Shown here: positions 17,346 to 26,946 of the stretch, piece after piece
Layout of the letters: the number at the start of each line of letters is the position of its first letter
How positions within the stretch are numbered: the first letter of the stretch is position 1
Assembly (NCBI GenBank): GCA_039933315.1
Contig: JBDTOI010000011.1
Span: 1-49,314, forward strand
Reading direction: 5' to 3'
DNA length: 49,314 nucleotides
DNA from: DASXRU01 sp039933315
GTDB lineage: Bacteria; Acidobacteriota; Blastocatellia; Pyrinomonadales; Pyrinomonadaceae
Translations under genes and position numbers: made by a program
Notes under the pieces: generated by a model
What the model was told of the DNA's origin: nothing
Database searches by the model: none
The model's input: the letters and a program-made list of their open reading frames with translations, nothing else

Positions 17346-17858
17346 TTACCTCAACGCAGTCGAGTTAACAAAGTATCTCGCCAGCATCCAGCGTCCCTCA
17401 CGCTCGACCAGAGTAAACGTTTCCATGCCGTCCGCGCGCTCGAACTTCGTTTGATACGAAAGCGTGAAGGTGTGACCTGGCAATGGCCCGCTGCTGTCAT
17501 CTCGTTCAGTAGCGGTGTGGAGCGCCCGGTTTGAAACGCGGCCCAGCTTAGTTTGCAGAGTCTTGAAGACCGCATTCGATTGATCCAGGGTTGAATCGCG
17601 CCGCCATTCCTGCGCAGATTCATTGTAAATCTTTTCGTAACGACCTTCAGCCATGTCATCGCTGAGAGAGCTGATCGCTGACTGCACCGCTGAAGGCACT
17701 CCGTCGCGGTTCGCTCTTAACGCACAAGAGGCGAAGGCAAGACTAAGAAGGAAAAAGTAAAAAGGAAAAAGAAAAAACTGAATGGGATTAAGGTATCGGC
17801 CACCTGTTCTGACTTTTGCCTTTTCCCTTTCGCCTTTTTCCTTCATAGCCTCCTTCAT
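17346..17858 (-). CDS. DUF4019-like exported protein with repeat-derived N-terminus
   Basis: About 170 residues from the ATG at 17858, or four fewer from the ATG at 17846. Both starts arise from a 12-base tandem duplication (17841-17864), and the second has AAGGAGG just upstream. A signal peptide or lipoprotein signal follows (FFLFPFYFFLLSLAFASC). The mature part (about 60-170) resembles DUF4019: a helical MAEGRYEKIYNESAQEWRR start, an LPGHTFTLSYQTKFE block and a final ETFTL / GRWMLARYFV pair. The whole N-terminus, including the signal core, is encoded by a purine/pyrimidine palindrome. The start lies four bases after the WalJ-like stop, suggesting co-transcription. Function unknown. Confidence 0.7.
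   Translation of the reverse strand: MKEAMKEKGEREKAKVRTGGRYLNPIQFFLFPFYFFLLSLAFASCALRANRDGVPSAVQSAISSLSDDMAEGRYEKIYNESAQEWRRDSTLDQSNAVFKTLQTKLGRVSNRALHTATERDDSSGPLPGHTFTLSYQTKFERADGMETFTLVEREGRWMLARYFVNSTALR
17728..17850. repeat. Purine/pyrimidine palindrome (family J)
   Basis: On the plus strand, the left arm is A/G-rich (GGCAAGACTAAGAAGGAAAA and on to about 17778) and the right arm is T/C-rich (CTGACTTTTGCCTTTTCCC from about 17807 to 17845). They are imperfectly complementary and form a long hairpin inside the 5' end of the DUF4019-like gene. Confidence 0.65.
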
Positions 17859-17862
17859 AGCC

Positions 17863-18684
17863 TCAGACTTCGATCCAGGGGGTCGGCTCGCCGGCGAATG
17901 ACAGGGTGACTTGCGTGTCGGCACGAAACAAGGGAGCCCTTTCTTCGAGAGCGCTTTCGGCACAAATCTTGGCCAGATATGGATTGTTCGCGCGCTGTGA
18001 AAGATGCGCCAGCACCACGTGGTTGGCGCAACCATCAAAACCATCGCGCAACCATTCGGAAATGTCTTCGTTTGAGATATGCCCCAGGCGGGAAAGGATG
18101 CGCTGTTTGAGATCCCAGGGATAAACGTCGCACGCTTTTAACATATCGCGGCTGTGATTGGATTCGATCACGATGGCCGCGCAACCCCGCAGTTGTTCAG
18201 TGATCAGAGTAGTGATGTGACCAAAGTCCATCAGCGTGGCAATCTTCACCCCGTCGTGCGTAGCAGTGAAACCAAAATTATCCACCGCGTCATGTGGCAC
18301 GGTGAAGGGATGAAAATCGATGGGACCGATGCGAAAGTCACGGCTGGATTCGATCTCGACCGTGCGGTTGCGCAGCGCATCACTGCGGCGGCGGGGCTCT
18401 TCATTGCCAAATCCGCGTTCGCTGACATAGGCCTCGCGTGTTTTTCCGGAGATGTAAACGGGACAGTCGATTGTTTTCAGAATTACCCGCAAGCCGCCCG
18501 CATGGTCGCCATGCTCGTGTGTGATGAGGATCGCATCCAGGCGCTTTGGGTCCTCGCCCATGGCTGCCAGCCGGCGCGCAGTTTCGCGCGCGCTCATGCC
18601 GGCATCAACCAGGACGCGGGTGCCATTAGCAACAATCAAAACCGCGTTGCCGGTTGAGCCGCTGCCAAGTACTGTCAGTTTCAT
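17863..18684 (-). CDS. Metallo-beta-lactamase fold hydrolase, YycJ/WalJ-like
   Basis: A 273-residue cytoplasmic metallohydrolase. The metal motif is THEHGDHAGG, giving ligands H56, H58, D60 and H61. The start LTVLGSGSTGNAVLI and the VPHDAVDNFGFT segment are typical of the YycJ/WalJ group, which is a suspected nuclease (5'-3' exonuclease activity reported for relatives) or phosphodiesterase. Length fits the family (about 260). The start codon lies three bases after the M16 peptidase stop, so translation is probably coupled. Specific substrate unknown. Confidence 0.9.
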   Translation of the reverse strand: MKLTVLGSGSTGNAVLIVANGTRVLVDAGMSARETARRLAAMGEDPKRLDAILITHEHGDHAGGLRVILKTIDCPVYISGKTREAYVSERGFGNEEPRRRSDALRNRTVEIESSRDFRIGPIDFHPFTVPHDAVDNFGFTATHDGVKIATLMDFGHITTLITEQLRGCAAIVIESNHSRDMLKACDVYPWDLKQRILSRLGHISNEDISEWLRDGFDGCANHVVLAHLSQRANNPYLAKICAESALEERAPLFRADTQVTLSFAGEPTPWIEV

Positions 18685-18687
18685 CCT

Positions 18688-19971
18688 TCAGATTTCCAGG
18701 CGTGCGCGATCCACATGAAAGCCATTAAGATTGCCCAATGCTGCCAGCGCCATTCGCTCGGTGTTGAAACACTCAGCCGCTATGCGACGAATGTCTTCCG
18801 GAGTGACGGCTTCTACTTTACGAATAATTTCGTCGGACGGAATCCGCCGCCCATGAATGATTTCCTGTCGCGCCAGAGCTCCGGCGCGCGAGCTGGTCGA
18901 TTCCAGGCTGAGTAAGATTGATGAAATTGCTTGTTGCTTGACCAGATCCAGTTCCTCCACCGGCACCGTTTCGCGTACTATCCGGCGCAGCTCGTTCAGA
19001 GACAGGTCAAGTACTTCGTCGAGCTGCGCGGGCGAAGCGCCGGCGTAGATGTTGAAAATACCGACATCGGAATAAGTGTTTCCTCCAGCGCCGATTGAGT
19101 AGGCGAGGCCCCGTTCCTCACGCACGGATTGCCACAAGCGGCTTGAGGTGCCACCGCCCAGGAGTGACGCCAGCATGGTGGCAGCGTAGCGGTCGTCGCT
19201 TCTGGCCGAGGGCCAGGGCGTCGCTACGATCAGATGCGCTTGTTCCAGTTCCTTTTTCCGCTCTATCAGAATTGGCGCCGCCCCCACAGGAGTAGCATGC
19301 GTTGCGGCCGAGCCATTGCCATTCGCTCTGGCAGCAGCGGGTTGATCGAAAGCCCGCACCGCCATCTCTACTAATTTCTCGTGAGTAACATTTCCGGCGG
19401 CTGCCACGACCAGATTGGCGGCGGCATAGCTCTGCGCGTGAAAGGCGGCGGTCTTTTCCTGGTTGAAGGAGGAAACGGTTTCCGCGGTGCCTTCGATAGG
19501 CCGGCCCAGCGAGTGATCGGGAAAGTAGGCGGCATTGAATCGCTCAGCCAGAAACTCATCGGGCGTGTCTTCGATCATCTTCATTTCTTCGATGATCACT
19601 TTTTGTTCGCGCTGTAGATCTTCCTCGTCAAAGCGCGGGCTGCAAACCATGTCGGCCAGGAGATCAAAAGCTTGCGGCAGTGCCTGATCCACCACTTTCA
19701 TCGCAAAGCCTGTCATTTCGTGGCTGGTGTAGGCATCGATGTGGCCGCCCAGGCGGTCAGATTCATTGGCAATGTCGCGCGCCGTTCGTTTTTGGGTGCC
19801 CTTAAAAACGGTGTGTTCGATGAAATGTGAAATGCCATTTAGGTCGGGAGACTCGTCACGGGAGCCGTTTCGCAGCCAGATTCCGGCAGTAACGGAACGT
19901 AATCCGGCCATCGATTCGCTCAAAATGGTCAGGCCATTAGGAAGCTTGGTTGACTGCACCTGGTTGGTCAT
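18688..19971 (-). CDS. M16 family zinc metallopeptidase (processing-peptidase type)
   Basis: 427 residues, typical of the single-chain bacterial relatives of mitochondrial processing peptidase. The inverted zinc motif HFIEH gives H49, E52 and H53, with the downstream glutamate expected in the helix EEDLQREQKVIIEEMKMIED (about 116-135). The C-terminal M16 repeat contains GGGTSSRLWQSVREERGLAYS. There is no signal peptide, so it is probably cytoplasmic or membrane-associated; it may degrade peptides or process presequences. First gene of a minus-strand unit with the WalJ-like and DUF4019-like genes. Confidence 0.95.
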   Translation of the reverse strand: MTNQVQSTKLPNGLTILSESMAGLRSVTAGIWLRNGSRDESPDLNGISHFIEHTVFKGTQKRTARDIANESDRLGGHIDAYTSHEMTGFAMKVVDQALPQAFDLLADMVCSPRFDEEDLQREQKVIIEEMKMIEDTPDEFLAERFNAAYFPDHSLGRPIEGTAETVSSFNQEKTAAFHAQSYAAANLVVAAAGNVTHEKLVEMAVRAFDQPAAARANGNGSAATHATPVGAAPILIERKKELEQAHLIVATPWPSARSDDRYAATMLASLLGGGTSSRLWQSVREERGLAYSIGAGGNTYSDVGIFNIYAGASPAQLDEVLDLSLNELRRIVRETVPVEELDLVKQQAISSILLSLESTSSRAGALARQEIIHGRRIPSDEIIRKVEAVTPEDIRRIAAECFNTERMALAALGNLNGFHVDRARLEI

Positions 19972-20330
19972 AGGCTAGGAATTCGGGAGGTGACCGCGAA
20001 CAGTTTCTGTAACGCGATATCCTAACATGGCTCCAAGTGACCGCAAAACCGGCGGATTTATCAAACGCGGCAGGGGCGTTGCGCTTGACACTCCCTGGCT
20101 TCTGAATGAGAATAACGCCATTCAAGTGGGTTGAACTTAAGTCTCCCTCGCCAAAGCACTAGCCCTGTAAGGCAAAGGCCTTTTTGAACCAGAGGGCAAC
20201 CATAACCCTGTAGCTTTGGCATCAGATGACACAACGCGAACCTCCGCCAGACTGTGCAAGGTACGATTAGTTTTTATTTAGACCCGCCGTGGACAGTTCC
20301 TGGGAGCGTTCGTGAGGAGGCTCAACCGCG
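19972..20330. other. Intergenic region between divergent genes
   Basis: A 359-base divergent spacer expected to hold promoters for the M16 unit (minus) and the beta-barrel protein (plus). Apart from the possible promoter annotated below and AGGCAAAGGCCTTT near 20170, no structure stands out. Confidence 0.6.
20085..20113 (+). promoter_or_regulatory. Possible sigma-70 promoter
   Basis: TTGACA at 20085-20090 and GAGAAT at 20108-20113 are separated by 17 bases. The -35 is perfect and the -10 matches four of six. It would give a leader of about 210 bases for the beta-barrel protein gene. Confidence 0.35.
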
Positions 20331-22082
20331 ATGAGAAAAGTTTTTCCTGCAGCGTTGGCCCTGTTGCTGGCTTTTGGATTCAGTGGGGCAACCGAGATCC
20401 GGGCAGCGAGTAAGACTCGAGCTCTGGGCACAATCACGGGCTCCGTCAGGGACCAGAACGGCCTGCCGATGTCGGGCGTGTTGATCTCGCTGATTCGTGA
20501 AGGCGCTTCTCAGGTCATCAAACAAACACGCAGTACGGCCAACGGCAGCTTCTCAGCCAGGATCGCGCCTGGCCGCTATTCGCTGAAGGCCGCCGCCGCC
20601 GGATTCAACGACGTTCTGTTTTCCTCCGTGCAGGTAAGGCCAGCCGACGAAATCATCTATCGTTTCAACCTGGAGCCAACCGGCTCAGGCCGTACTGCTG
20701 CCGAGCAACGCAATGATCGCGGTGATGTGAAGTGGCGCCTGCGATCCGCTCATAGCCAAAAATCGATATTCCAGGCGCAGGAAGGCGAAGACAGCACCAT
20801 CGCGGTTGCGGTCGATGACGAAGGCGCAGCGGCGGAACCAGCCGCTGAAACGCCCGCTGCCGCAGATCCCGAACGCACTGCGCGAAGCCGCAGGCAGGGA
20901 GTGGTCGAAACTTATTTCAGTAGCGGCAACTCTTACACTTCCAGCTACCGCGGGCTCAACTTTGCTTTTGCCTCGCGGGCCGGGAATCGCATCGAACTAA
21001 TCTTTGCCGGACAAACCGGCGGGCCAGGGGCGCCCCAGCGGATAGAAACTTCCGCCCGGGTACGCGCAAACAATCGTCACTCGATTAACCTGAGCGTTGG
21101 CAGCGTGCGCCTGCCATTGCGAGCGCAGCTTGCGCCGCAGGCATCTGGCGCCGCGCTGGGCCAGGTTTCAGTGCGAGCGATTGACGAGTGGATCGTGCGC
21201 GACGGCATCGTGGTGGTGCTGGGTCTCGATTACTCCCGTTTCCTGGGATCCGGCAACGCTAACTCATTTAGTCCGCGGATCGGGTTGCAGTTTGACGCGA
21301 ACGCACGCACCAGGATCAAGGCGGCTTATGCACCGGGTGGCAGCGAAACCGCCATGCAGAGCTCCACCAGTTTTGAAGAGGGCGGCGTAGTCTTCAAGCA
21401 GCCGGCGACACAACCAATCGCCTTCGTGGACGGCCAGGCAGTAATGGAACGGAGCCGGCGGTTTGAGTTTGGAGTGGAACGAGTGCTGGACAACGACTCC
21501 AGTGTCGAAGCAACGGCGTTCTTTGATACTACGACCGGTCGCGGGCTGGGTTTGCTGAGCTTGCCCCTGACGGCTTTTTCCGGCGAGAGCGGAACCGGGT
21601 TGATTAGCGTAGCTAACCAACAAGGCGCAGCGCGTGGTATGCGCGTCGTTTACACCCGCCGCCTCAGTCAGGTGTGGAGCGCTTCCGCGGGTTATTCCTT
21701 CGGACGGGGTCAAAGGCTTTCGCCTGGCGGCATAACAAATCCGGCCGAACTTTTTGACGATGGATTTTTCCAGACCGCAGCGTTGCAGTTGGACGCAGGG
21801 CTGTCCACCGGTACCAATGTGCGGACGGTCTTCCGCTTTTCTCCCGAAGCAACAGTGTTCGCTATCGATCCCTTTGCCGGGCGGCTCGCTGTTTACGATC
21901 CCTCTTTGAGCATCCAGGTTACTCAGGATCTGCCAAGCTTTGGGTTGCCGGTACGTGCCGAGGCCATCATCGACGCGCGCAATCTGCTCGACTTCCAGGC
22001 CCAGACGGACAACGGCGATACGCTCACGCAGGTGGGTTTCACGCGGCGCTCACTCCGCGGCGGCATTTCTCTCAGGTTCTGA
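20331..22082 (+). CDS. Carboxypeptidase-regulatory / outer-membrane beta-barrel protein
   Basis: 583 residues. A signal peptide (about 1-25) is followed by a carboxypeptidase regulatory-like domain at about 35-120 (TITGSVRDQNGLPMSGVLIS, then SFSARIAPGRYSLKAAAAGF). A low-complexity Ala/Glu region follows (about 150-180). The rest is alternating hydrophobic beta strands ending in RRSLRGGISLRF, whose terminal phenylalanine is typical of outer-membrane barrels. It resembles the large TonB-receptor-like proteins with Ig-like N-domains that are abundant in Acidobacteria, but it lacks a recognisable plug and is about half their usual length. GAGGAGG lies about 12 bases before the ATG. Probably an outer-membrane protein of unknown cargo. 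Confidence 0.8.
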   Translation: MRKVFPAALALLLAFGFSGATEIRAASKTRALGTITGSVRDQNGLPMSGVLISLIREGASQVIKQTRSTANGSFSARIAPGRYSLKAAAAGFNDVLFSSVQVRPADEIIYRFNLEPTGSGRTAAEQRNDRGDVKWRLRSAHSQKSIFQAQEGEDSTIAVAVDDEGAAAEPAAETPAAADPERTARSRRQGVVETYFSSGNSYTSSYRGLNFAFASRAGNRIELIFAGQTGGPGAPQRIETSARVRANNRHSINLSVGSVRLPLRAQLAPQASGAALGQVSVRAIDEWIVRDGIVVVLGLDYSRFLGSGNANSFSPRIGLQFDANARTRIKAAYAPGGSETAMQSSTSFEEGGVVFKQPATQPIAFVDGQAVMERSRRFEFGVERVLDNDSSVEATAFFDTTTGRGLGLLSLPLTAFSGESGTGLISVANQQGAARGMRVVYTRRLSQVWSASAGYSFGRGQRLSPGGITNPAELFDDGFFQTAALQLDAGLSTGTNVRTVFRFSPEATVFAIDPFAGRLAVYDPSLSIQVTQDLPSFGLPVRAEAIIDARNLLDFQAQTDNGDTLTQVGFTRRSLRGGISLRF

Positions 22083-22385
22083 GACCAGGGCAAGCTTTTC
22101 GACCTGTTTTCTAAACCGGCAGATTAGCTGTCCTTTCCCCCATGCTTCTCCAAAATCTCGGAACAAGTACGAAAACTTGGATGGAATGCGCCTTTCCCTC
22201 AGTAAGGGAGTGCGCCGTTTCGCAGGCGAATTCGGAAGGCAAACAGTTAAAGCCAGTGGCAGTGGTCTCGCCAGGAGGTGGCAATACCAAATGACGCCGT
22301 CGGCCAAAGCTCGCCAGCAGCTTGGAACATTGCTTGCTTCGTTTGCGGTGTCGTCGTGTGACTATTTTAGGAGAGGCCGCAATTA
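22083..22385. other. 5' leader of the histidine kinase gene
   Basis: 303 bases without a gene. A hairpin with GCGC...TCCCT / AGGGA...GCGC arms lies at about 22186-22215 and may be the end of the upstream transcript or a leader element. I looked for a c-di-GMP riboswitch and did not find its conserved core. Confidence 0.45.
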
Positions 22386-25292
22386 GTGAAAGATTCGGTG
22401 CTCACAACCAGGACCTGGGTGTTGCTAATCGCTGCGGCGTTATTGATTGCCGCCGGGCTGCTCAACTTCGGACAGCGGCTGCGAAACCAGCCGCCACCGT
22501 GGGACGGCGTTACATGGGTTGACACCAGGGATGGAATCACCGCCGGTCGGATTGAGCCCAACTCGTCTGGGAACCGCGCCCTGCTCGTGCCCGGCGATCG
22601 CCTGCTGGCGATAAGCAAAGACGATCGCAAGTATGACGTCGTCGCCGAAGCGCAGGATGTTCAGATATACCTCGAAGAAGCGCACGTCGGCGGTAATCTT
22701 CACTATCTGATAGACCGGCCCACCTATCCCGAAGACAGTCGCTATTATTACGCCGATCTCAGCAACCTGGACGCCCGCCAAACCTGGGTGCCCCGCGACA
22801 TTTACCTTGATCTCCTTGGACTGATCTGGTTGTTTGTCGGCCTCTTTGTGATCTTCAAGCAGGGTGGACGCGCGCCTTTCGTGCTGCACTTTGCCGCGCT
22901 TTGCCTGGCAGCGTTTGTTTTTCATTTCTTCAAGCCGATTGGGACTTATGAAGACCTGGATCTCTCGATAGCAATCCTGCGGAACGCCGGCTTCATTCTT
23001 TTCGGGCCCCTGTTTTTGCACTTCTGCCTGATTTACCCGGCTCGCCATCATCTATTCGAAGAACGAGGCTGGCGCGCGGCCCTGGTTTATCTACCTGCCT
23101 TCGCACTGCTGGTCATGTCCGTACTGGTTTACTCGCCGTGGGCAAGGCTGCCGGCAAATTTTGTTAACACATTCTATAAAGCCAGCTTCATTCACTTCAC
23201 TCTGACCCTTATGTTGAGCGCGGGCTTGCTGGTTCGCCGGTTCATTAAGAGTAAGAACACGGTCATTCGCCAACAGCTCAAGTGGGTCGTCTGGGGATCC
23301 GTGCTGGCCATCACCCCCTTCACCCTGCTCTATGCCGCCGGTTACATATTCGGGTCGCAACACGAAAGCTGGCTGACTGAGGTGGCGGTTCTGCCGCTGG
23401 CACTCATTCCGCTGGCCTTCGGCTACTCCGTGGTTCGCTACCGTTTGATGGATGTTGAGCTGGTGGTGCGGCGGGTGGCTGTTTACGCGCTGACGACTGC
23501 CGCGATCGCCCTCATGATCGGCGCAGTGGTTTATCTGGCGGGCCTTTACGCGCTGAATGGAGAACTGGTCACTTCCGGGGAGATCACTTTGCGCGTGGTG
23601 GTTGCGGTGGTGGTAATGGCCGTAATCGTCATGATAGCCGCGCCGGTCAAGAATTATTTGCAAGAGCACACGGACCGCCTGTTTTACGGCGAGCGTTATG
23701 ACATGCGCCATAGTTTGCTTGATTTTGGCCGCACCCTTTCCGCTACCACTGCCCTCGAACCATTGTTGAATGCATTGATAAGCCGTTTGCAGCAGGTAAT
23801 GAATGTTGAGCGGGTTGCGATTTTTGTTGAAGACGCAGAAGAACCTGCCGGCTATCGAGTCGCGCGCGCGGCGGGACTCTCTTCGTCGATGATTGTGCCG
23901 CCTGATTTTCGTGAGATGATTCGCACGCGTTCGGCCGCGACCGGAGTAGTACGCGCCGACGATCTGGATCTGGTGCCCAGCACCACCGGGTTCGTTCGCC
24001 GCGCGCTTCATTACTACGTACCCTGCGTCGTGCGCGGCCGCATGGTGGCAGTAATCGGTCTGGGTCGCTCCGCGGATGGAGCTCTGCTGTCTTCTGAAGA
24101 CGTCGAGATCCTGCGTACCGTTTCCGGTTACGTGGCGGTGGCGATCGAAAACAGCCTGCTCTACCGCGAACAGGAAAAGCGAGCCGAAGAGTTGGAGCTG
24201 TTGAAGGAGTTCAACGAATCCATTGTCGAATCAATCAATGTCGGCCTGCTGGCGGTGGACCTTGATGGCCGGGTCACGCGTCTGAATTCGGCGCTGGAAG
24301 AAATGTTGTCATCCAGTCGGGAAGACGCCGTGGGTAAACGCGTGGAAGATCTTTTTGCCGAAGACTTCGCCGACACCCTGAATCAGGTTTTGGGCCCTGA
24401 CCGCTGGCGACTGACCGGTCTGCGCAACATTTATAAGCTGCACACTTCGAACAAGGCCGGCCGCGCGCTGGTCCTGAACATCGCGATTGCGCCGCTGCGC
24501 GTTGATTCGCATGAGCGGACCGGCGCCCTGGTGGTTATGGAAGATGTGACCTCGCGCATTCGCCTCGAAGAACAATTACAACAACGCGAGAAGCTGTCCT
24601 CGATTGGCTTACTGGCCGCCGGCGTAGCTCACGAGGTGAACACACCTTTAACCGGAGTTTCGTCCTATACCCAGATGCTGCTGGGAATGTTTCCCGAAAC
24701 CGATCCGAAGCACGCGCTACTGCTGAAGGTCCGGCGCCAGGCAGAGCGGGCCACCGACATAGTCAATAATCTTTTGAACTTCTCGCGCACCGGCGGCGCC
24801 ACAGAGTTCACGGATATAAGTATTCACCCGGTGCTGGATGACACTTTGCAGTTGTTGGAACCGCAGTTGCGCAGCAGCCAAATCGAGATTGTTCGCAACT
24901 ACGACCCCGAGATTACGCAGGTGTTCGGCAATTCGGGAAAACTCCAGCAGGTGTTTACGAATTTACTGATGAACGCGCGCGACGCGATTGTAGGGGGTGG
25001 GCGCATCACCTTGTCCACGCATACAAATGGTGAAGACGACGCCGTGGTGGTTGAGATTAGCGATACCGGAGTGGGCATTGATCCGGAAAATGTGGCCAAG
25101 ATCTATGACCCCTTCTACTCCACCAAGGGCGTCGGTCGCGGTACGGGACTCGGGCTGGCAGTCACTTACGGCATCGTGCAGGAACACTCAGGCCATATCA
25201 CCGTAAACAGCGCTCCCGGTCGCGGCACCACCTTCCGCATCGTCCTCCCTATCACAAATTCCCGCCAGCGCCTGCAGGCAATCGCCCAGTAA
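22386..25292 (+). CDS. Large membrane sensor histidine kinase (PDZ-like, multi-TM, GAF, PAS, HisKA, HATPase)
   Basis: 968 residues, GTG start with GGAGAGG about 10 bases upstream. TM1 is at about 11-28. A PDZ-like extracytoplasmic domain follows (about 40-125; GDRLLAISKDDRKYDV). About eight further membrane segments lie between 140 and 420, a GAF domain at about 450-600 and a PAS domain at about 615-725. The dimerisation box LLAAGVAHEVNTPLTG carries the phospho-accepting H749. The ATPase has an N box near 863 (NLLMNARDAI), then ISDTGVGID and GRGTGLGLAVTYGIV. The next gene, 115 bases on, encodes an NtrC-type regulator, its likely partner. The multi-TM/GAF/kinase layout recalls PrsK of PEP-CTERM systems, but that link is speculative. 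Confidence 0.93.
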   Translation: MKDSVLTTRTWVLLIAAALLIAAGLLNFGQRLRNQPPPWDGVTWVDTRDGITAGRIEPNSSGNRALLVPGDRLLAISKDDRKYDVVAEAQDVQIYLEEAHVGGNLHYLIDRPTYPEDSRYYYADLSNLDARQTWVPRDIYLDLLGLIWLFVGLFVIFKQGGRAPFVLHFAALCLAAFVFHFFKPIGTYEDLDLSIAILRNAGFILFGPLFLHFCLIYPARHHLFEERGWRAALVYLPAFALLVMSVLVYSPWARLPANFVNTFYKASFIHFTLTLMLSAGLLVRRFIKSKNTVIRQQLKWVVWGSVLAITPFTLLYAAGYIFGSQHESWLTEVAVLPLALIPLAFGYSVVRYRLMDVELVVRRVAVYALTTAAIALMIGAVVYLAGLYALNGELVTSGEITLRVVVAVVVMAVIVMIAAPVKNYLQEHTDRLFYGERYDMRHSLLDFGRTLSATTALEPLLNALISRLQQVMNVERVAIFVEDAEEPAGYRVARAAGLSSSMIVPPDFREMIRTRSAATGVVRADDLDLVPSTTGFVRRALHYYVPCVVRGRMVAVIGLGRSADGALLSSEDVEILRTVSGYVAVAIENSLLYREQEKRAEELELLKEFNESIVESINVGLLAVDLDGRVTRLNSALEEMLSSSREDAVGKRVEDLFAEDFADTLNQVLGPDRWRLTGLRNIYKLHTSNKAGRALVLNIAIAPLRVDSHERTGALVVMEDVTSRIRLEEQLQQREKLSSIGLLAAGVAHEVNTPLTGVSSYTQMLLGMFPETDPKHALLLKVRRQAERATDIVNNLLNFSRTGGATEFTDISIHPVLDDTLQLLEPQLRSSQIEIVRNYDPEITQVFGNSGKLQQVFTNLLMNARDAIVGGGRITLSTHTNGEDDAVVVEISDTGVGIDPENVAKIYDPFYSTKGVGRGTGLGLAVTYGIVQEHSGHITVNSAPGRGTTFRIVLPITNSRQRLQAIAQ

Positions 25293-25407
25293 ACCGCTTC
25301 ATTTTCCACATCTCAGCCTTCATTCATCAGTCACTGCTGCAATTGGCTTTTTGCTTCGCGGTGGTGGTAATCTCGCCATCACTCCCGCTCGTTTTTAATG
25401 ACAAGAA

Positions 25408-26862
25408 ATGATTATCGATAGCGCCACCGCAAAAGTGAAAACAGAAAGACGAACTGCCAGAAAAGGCTCAGTGCTCGTCGTCGATGATGAAGAGATCATG
25501 CGCGATGTGCTGGAGACGCTGCTCTCTGCTGAGGGCTATCGCGTCGATCTCTCCAAGACCGGTGAAGAAGGTCTTGACGCTTACGACCGCCGTGCTTATG
25601 ACGTTGTGCTGCTGGATGTTTCCATGCCCGGCATCGGCGGACTGCGGGCCCTGGAAGGCTTCCTCAAACTGGACGCTGATGCCGTGGTGGTAATGATTAC
25701 CGCCTATGCCACATTTGACACTGCGATTGCAGCCTGGGAACGCGGCGCGTTTGGTTGCATTCGCAAGCCTTTCCAAAATGAGCAGATCAGCGCCACGGTG
25801 GCCGCCGGAATAAAGCGGCGCCGCAAAGAAGAGGAAAGGCGCACCCTGCGCAGAGCGATGAGCAAGGCCGTAGATCGCGGCGCGATCGTGGGCCGGTCCG
25901 ACATCATGCAGGAAGTTTTTCGCCTGGTGGAACAAGTTGCGCCGGCGCGTTCCACCATACTGATAACCGGCGAAAGCGGTACCGGAAAGGAATTGATCGC
26001 CCAGGCCATTCACGAGGCCAGCCCGCGCGTCGGCAAACCTTTCGTGACGGTCAACAGTTCGAACATCCCTTCAGAACTTTTGGAATCGGAACTCTTTGGT
26101 CATACCCGGGGAGCGTTTACCGGCGCAGTTGCGGCGAAGAAAGGTTTGTTTGAAGTGGCCGACGGGGGTTCAATCTTTCTCGATGAGATTGGTGATATCC
26201 CTCCGGAGACGCAGGCGCGACTGCTGCGGGTGATACAAGAGCGCGAGTTCACGCCACTGGGCGACACAACCCCCCGCCGCGTTGATGTTCGCATCATCGC
26301 CGCCACCAACATCGAATTGCGCGAGGCCGTTAAGCAGGGCACTTTTCGGGAGGACCTTTATTATCGTTTGTCTGTGGTTCCCATTGAGCTGCCGCCGCTG
26401 CGCGACCGCCGCGAAGACATTCTGCCGCTGGCCCAGCATTTCATACGCAAGTACAACGAAGAGAATGGCAGAAAAGTCTCCGAGCAAATTGCCCCCGACG
26501 TGCTGGCTTTGCTGGAAGGTTATTCATGGCCCGGCAATGTTCGCGAGCTGGAGAACGCGGTAGAGCGCGCAGTGGTCATCGCGCCCATTGACGAGATAAC
26601 GCGCGAATGTCTCCGCACCGAAGTCAGCGATCCGCAGGCAGCGTTGGCCGTGGCCCGGGCTTCGGCGGGTAGCGCGGCGTCGCTCGATATCGGGCGCGGC
26701 GTAAACTTTTATGACGAAGTGCGGCGCTTTGAGATCGATCTGATTCGCCGCGCCCTGGAACAGACCGGCGGCCATCAATCGCGCGCGGCCCGTTTGCTGG
26801 GCATGAATCCCACAACGCTGAACTCAAAGATCAAAACTTATAACATCAACCTCCGACCCTAG
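25408..26862 (+). CDS. Sigma-54-dependent response regulator, NtrC family
   Basis: 484 residues in three domains. The receiver (about 20-140) has the acidic pair D26/D27, phospho-acceptor D70, T98 and K120. The AAA+ domain (about 160-390) has Walker A GESGTGKE, the sigma-54 contact motif GAFTGA and Walker B IFLDEIGD. The Fis-type helix-turn-helix is at the C-terminus (HQSRAARLLGMNPTTLNSKI). On phosphorylation by the neighbouring kinase it should remodel sigma-54 RNA polymerase at unknown promoters. It is not next to an obvious sigma-54 target in this window; I found no clear GG-N10-GC promoter upstream of the PEP-CTERM genes. Confidence 0.96.
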   Translation: MIIDSATAKVKTERRTARKGSVLVVDDEEIMRDVLETLLSAEGYRVDLSKTGEEGLDAYDRRAYDVVLLDVSMPGIGGLRALEGFLKLDADAVVVMITAYATFDTAIAAWERGAFGCIRKPFQNEQISATVAAGIKRRRKEEERRTLRRAMSKAVDRGAIVGRSDIMQEVFRLVEQVAPARSTILITGESGTGKELIAQAIHEASPRVGKPFVTVNSSNIPSELLESELFGHTRGAFTGAVAAKKGLFEVADGGSIFLDEIGDIPPETQARLLRVIQEREFTPLGDTTPRRVDVRIIAATNIELREAVKQGTFREDLYYRLSVVPIELPPLRDRREDILPLAQHFIRKYNEENGRKVSEQIAPDVLALLEGYSWPGNVRELENAVERAVVIAPIDEITRECLRTEVSDPQAALAVARASAGSAASLDIGRGVNFYDEVRRFEIDLIRRALEQTGGHQSRAARLLGMNPTTLNSKIKTYNINLRP

Positions 26863-26866
26863 ACCG

Positions 26867-26944
26867 CAGGAGGCAGAAAGCAGTAGGCAGTAGACAGGCA
26901 GTGAGCGGTACACTAGCCTCTAGTCTCTAGCCCCCAGTCTCTAG
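26867..26944. repeat. GGCAGTAG / CTAGTCTCTAG tandem repeats (family H)
   Basis: Two short tandem arrays: GGCAGAAAGCAGTAGGCAG-type units followed by TAGTCTCTAG-type units. They end two bases before the HxlR gene start codon, so they form its whole leader. Confidence 0.65.
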
Positions 26945-26946
26945 TT

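Noticed and set aside
22083..22385. Possible c-di-GMP or other riboswitch before the histidine kinase gene
   Set aside because: A hairpin and an AAGGCAAAC stretch are present, but the conserved cores of the riboswitches I know cannot be aligned.
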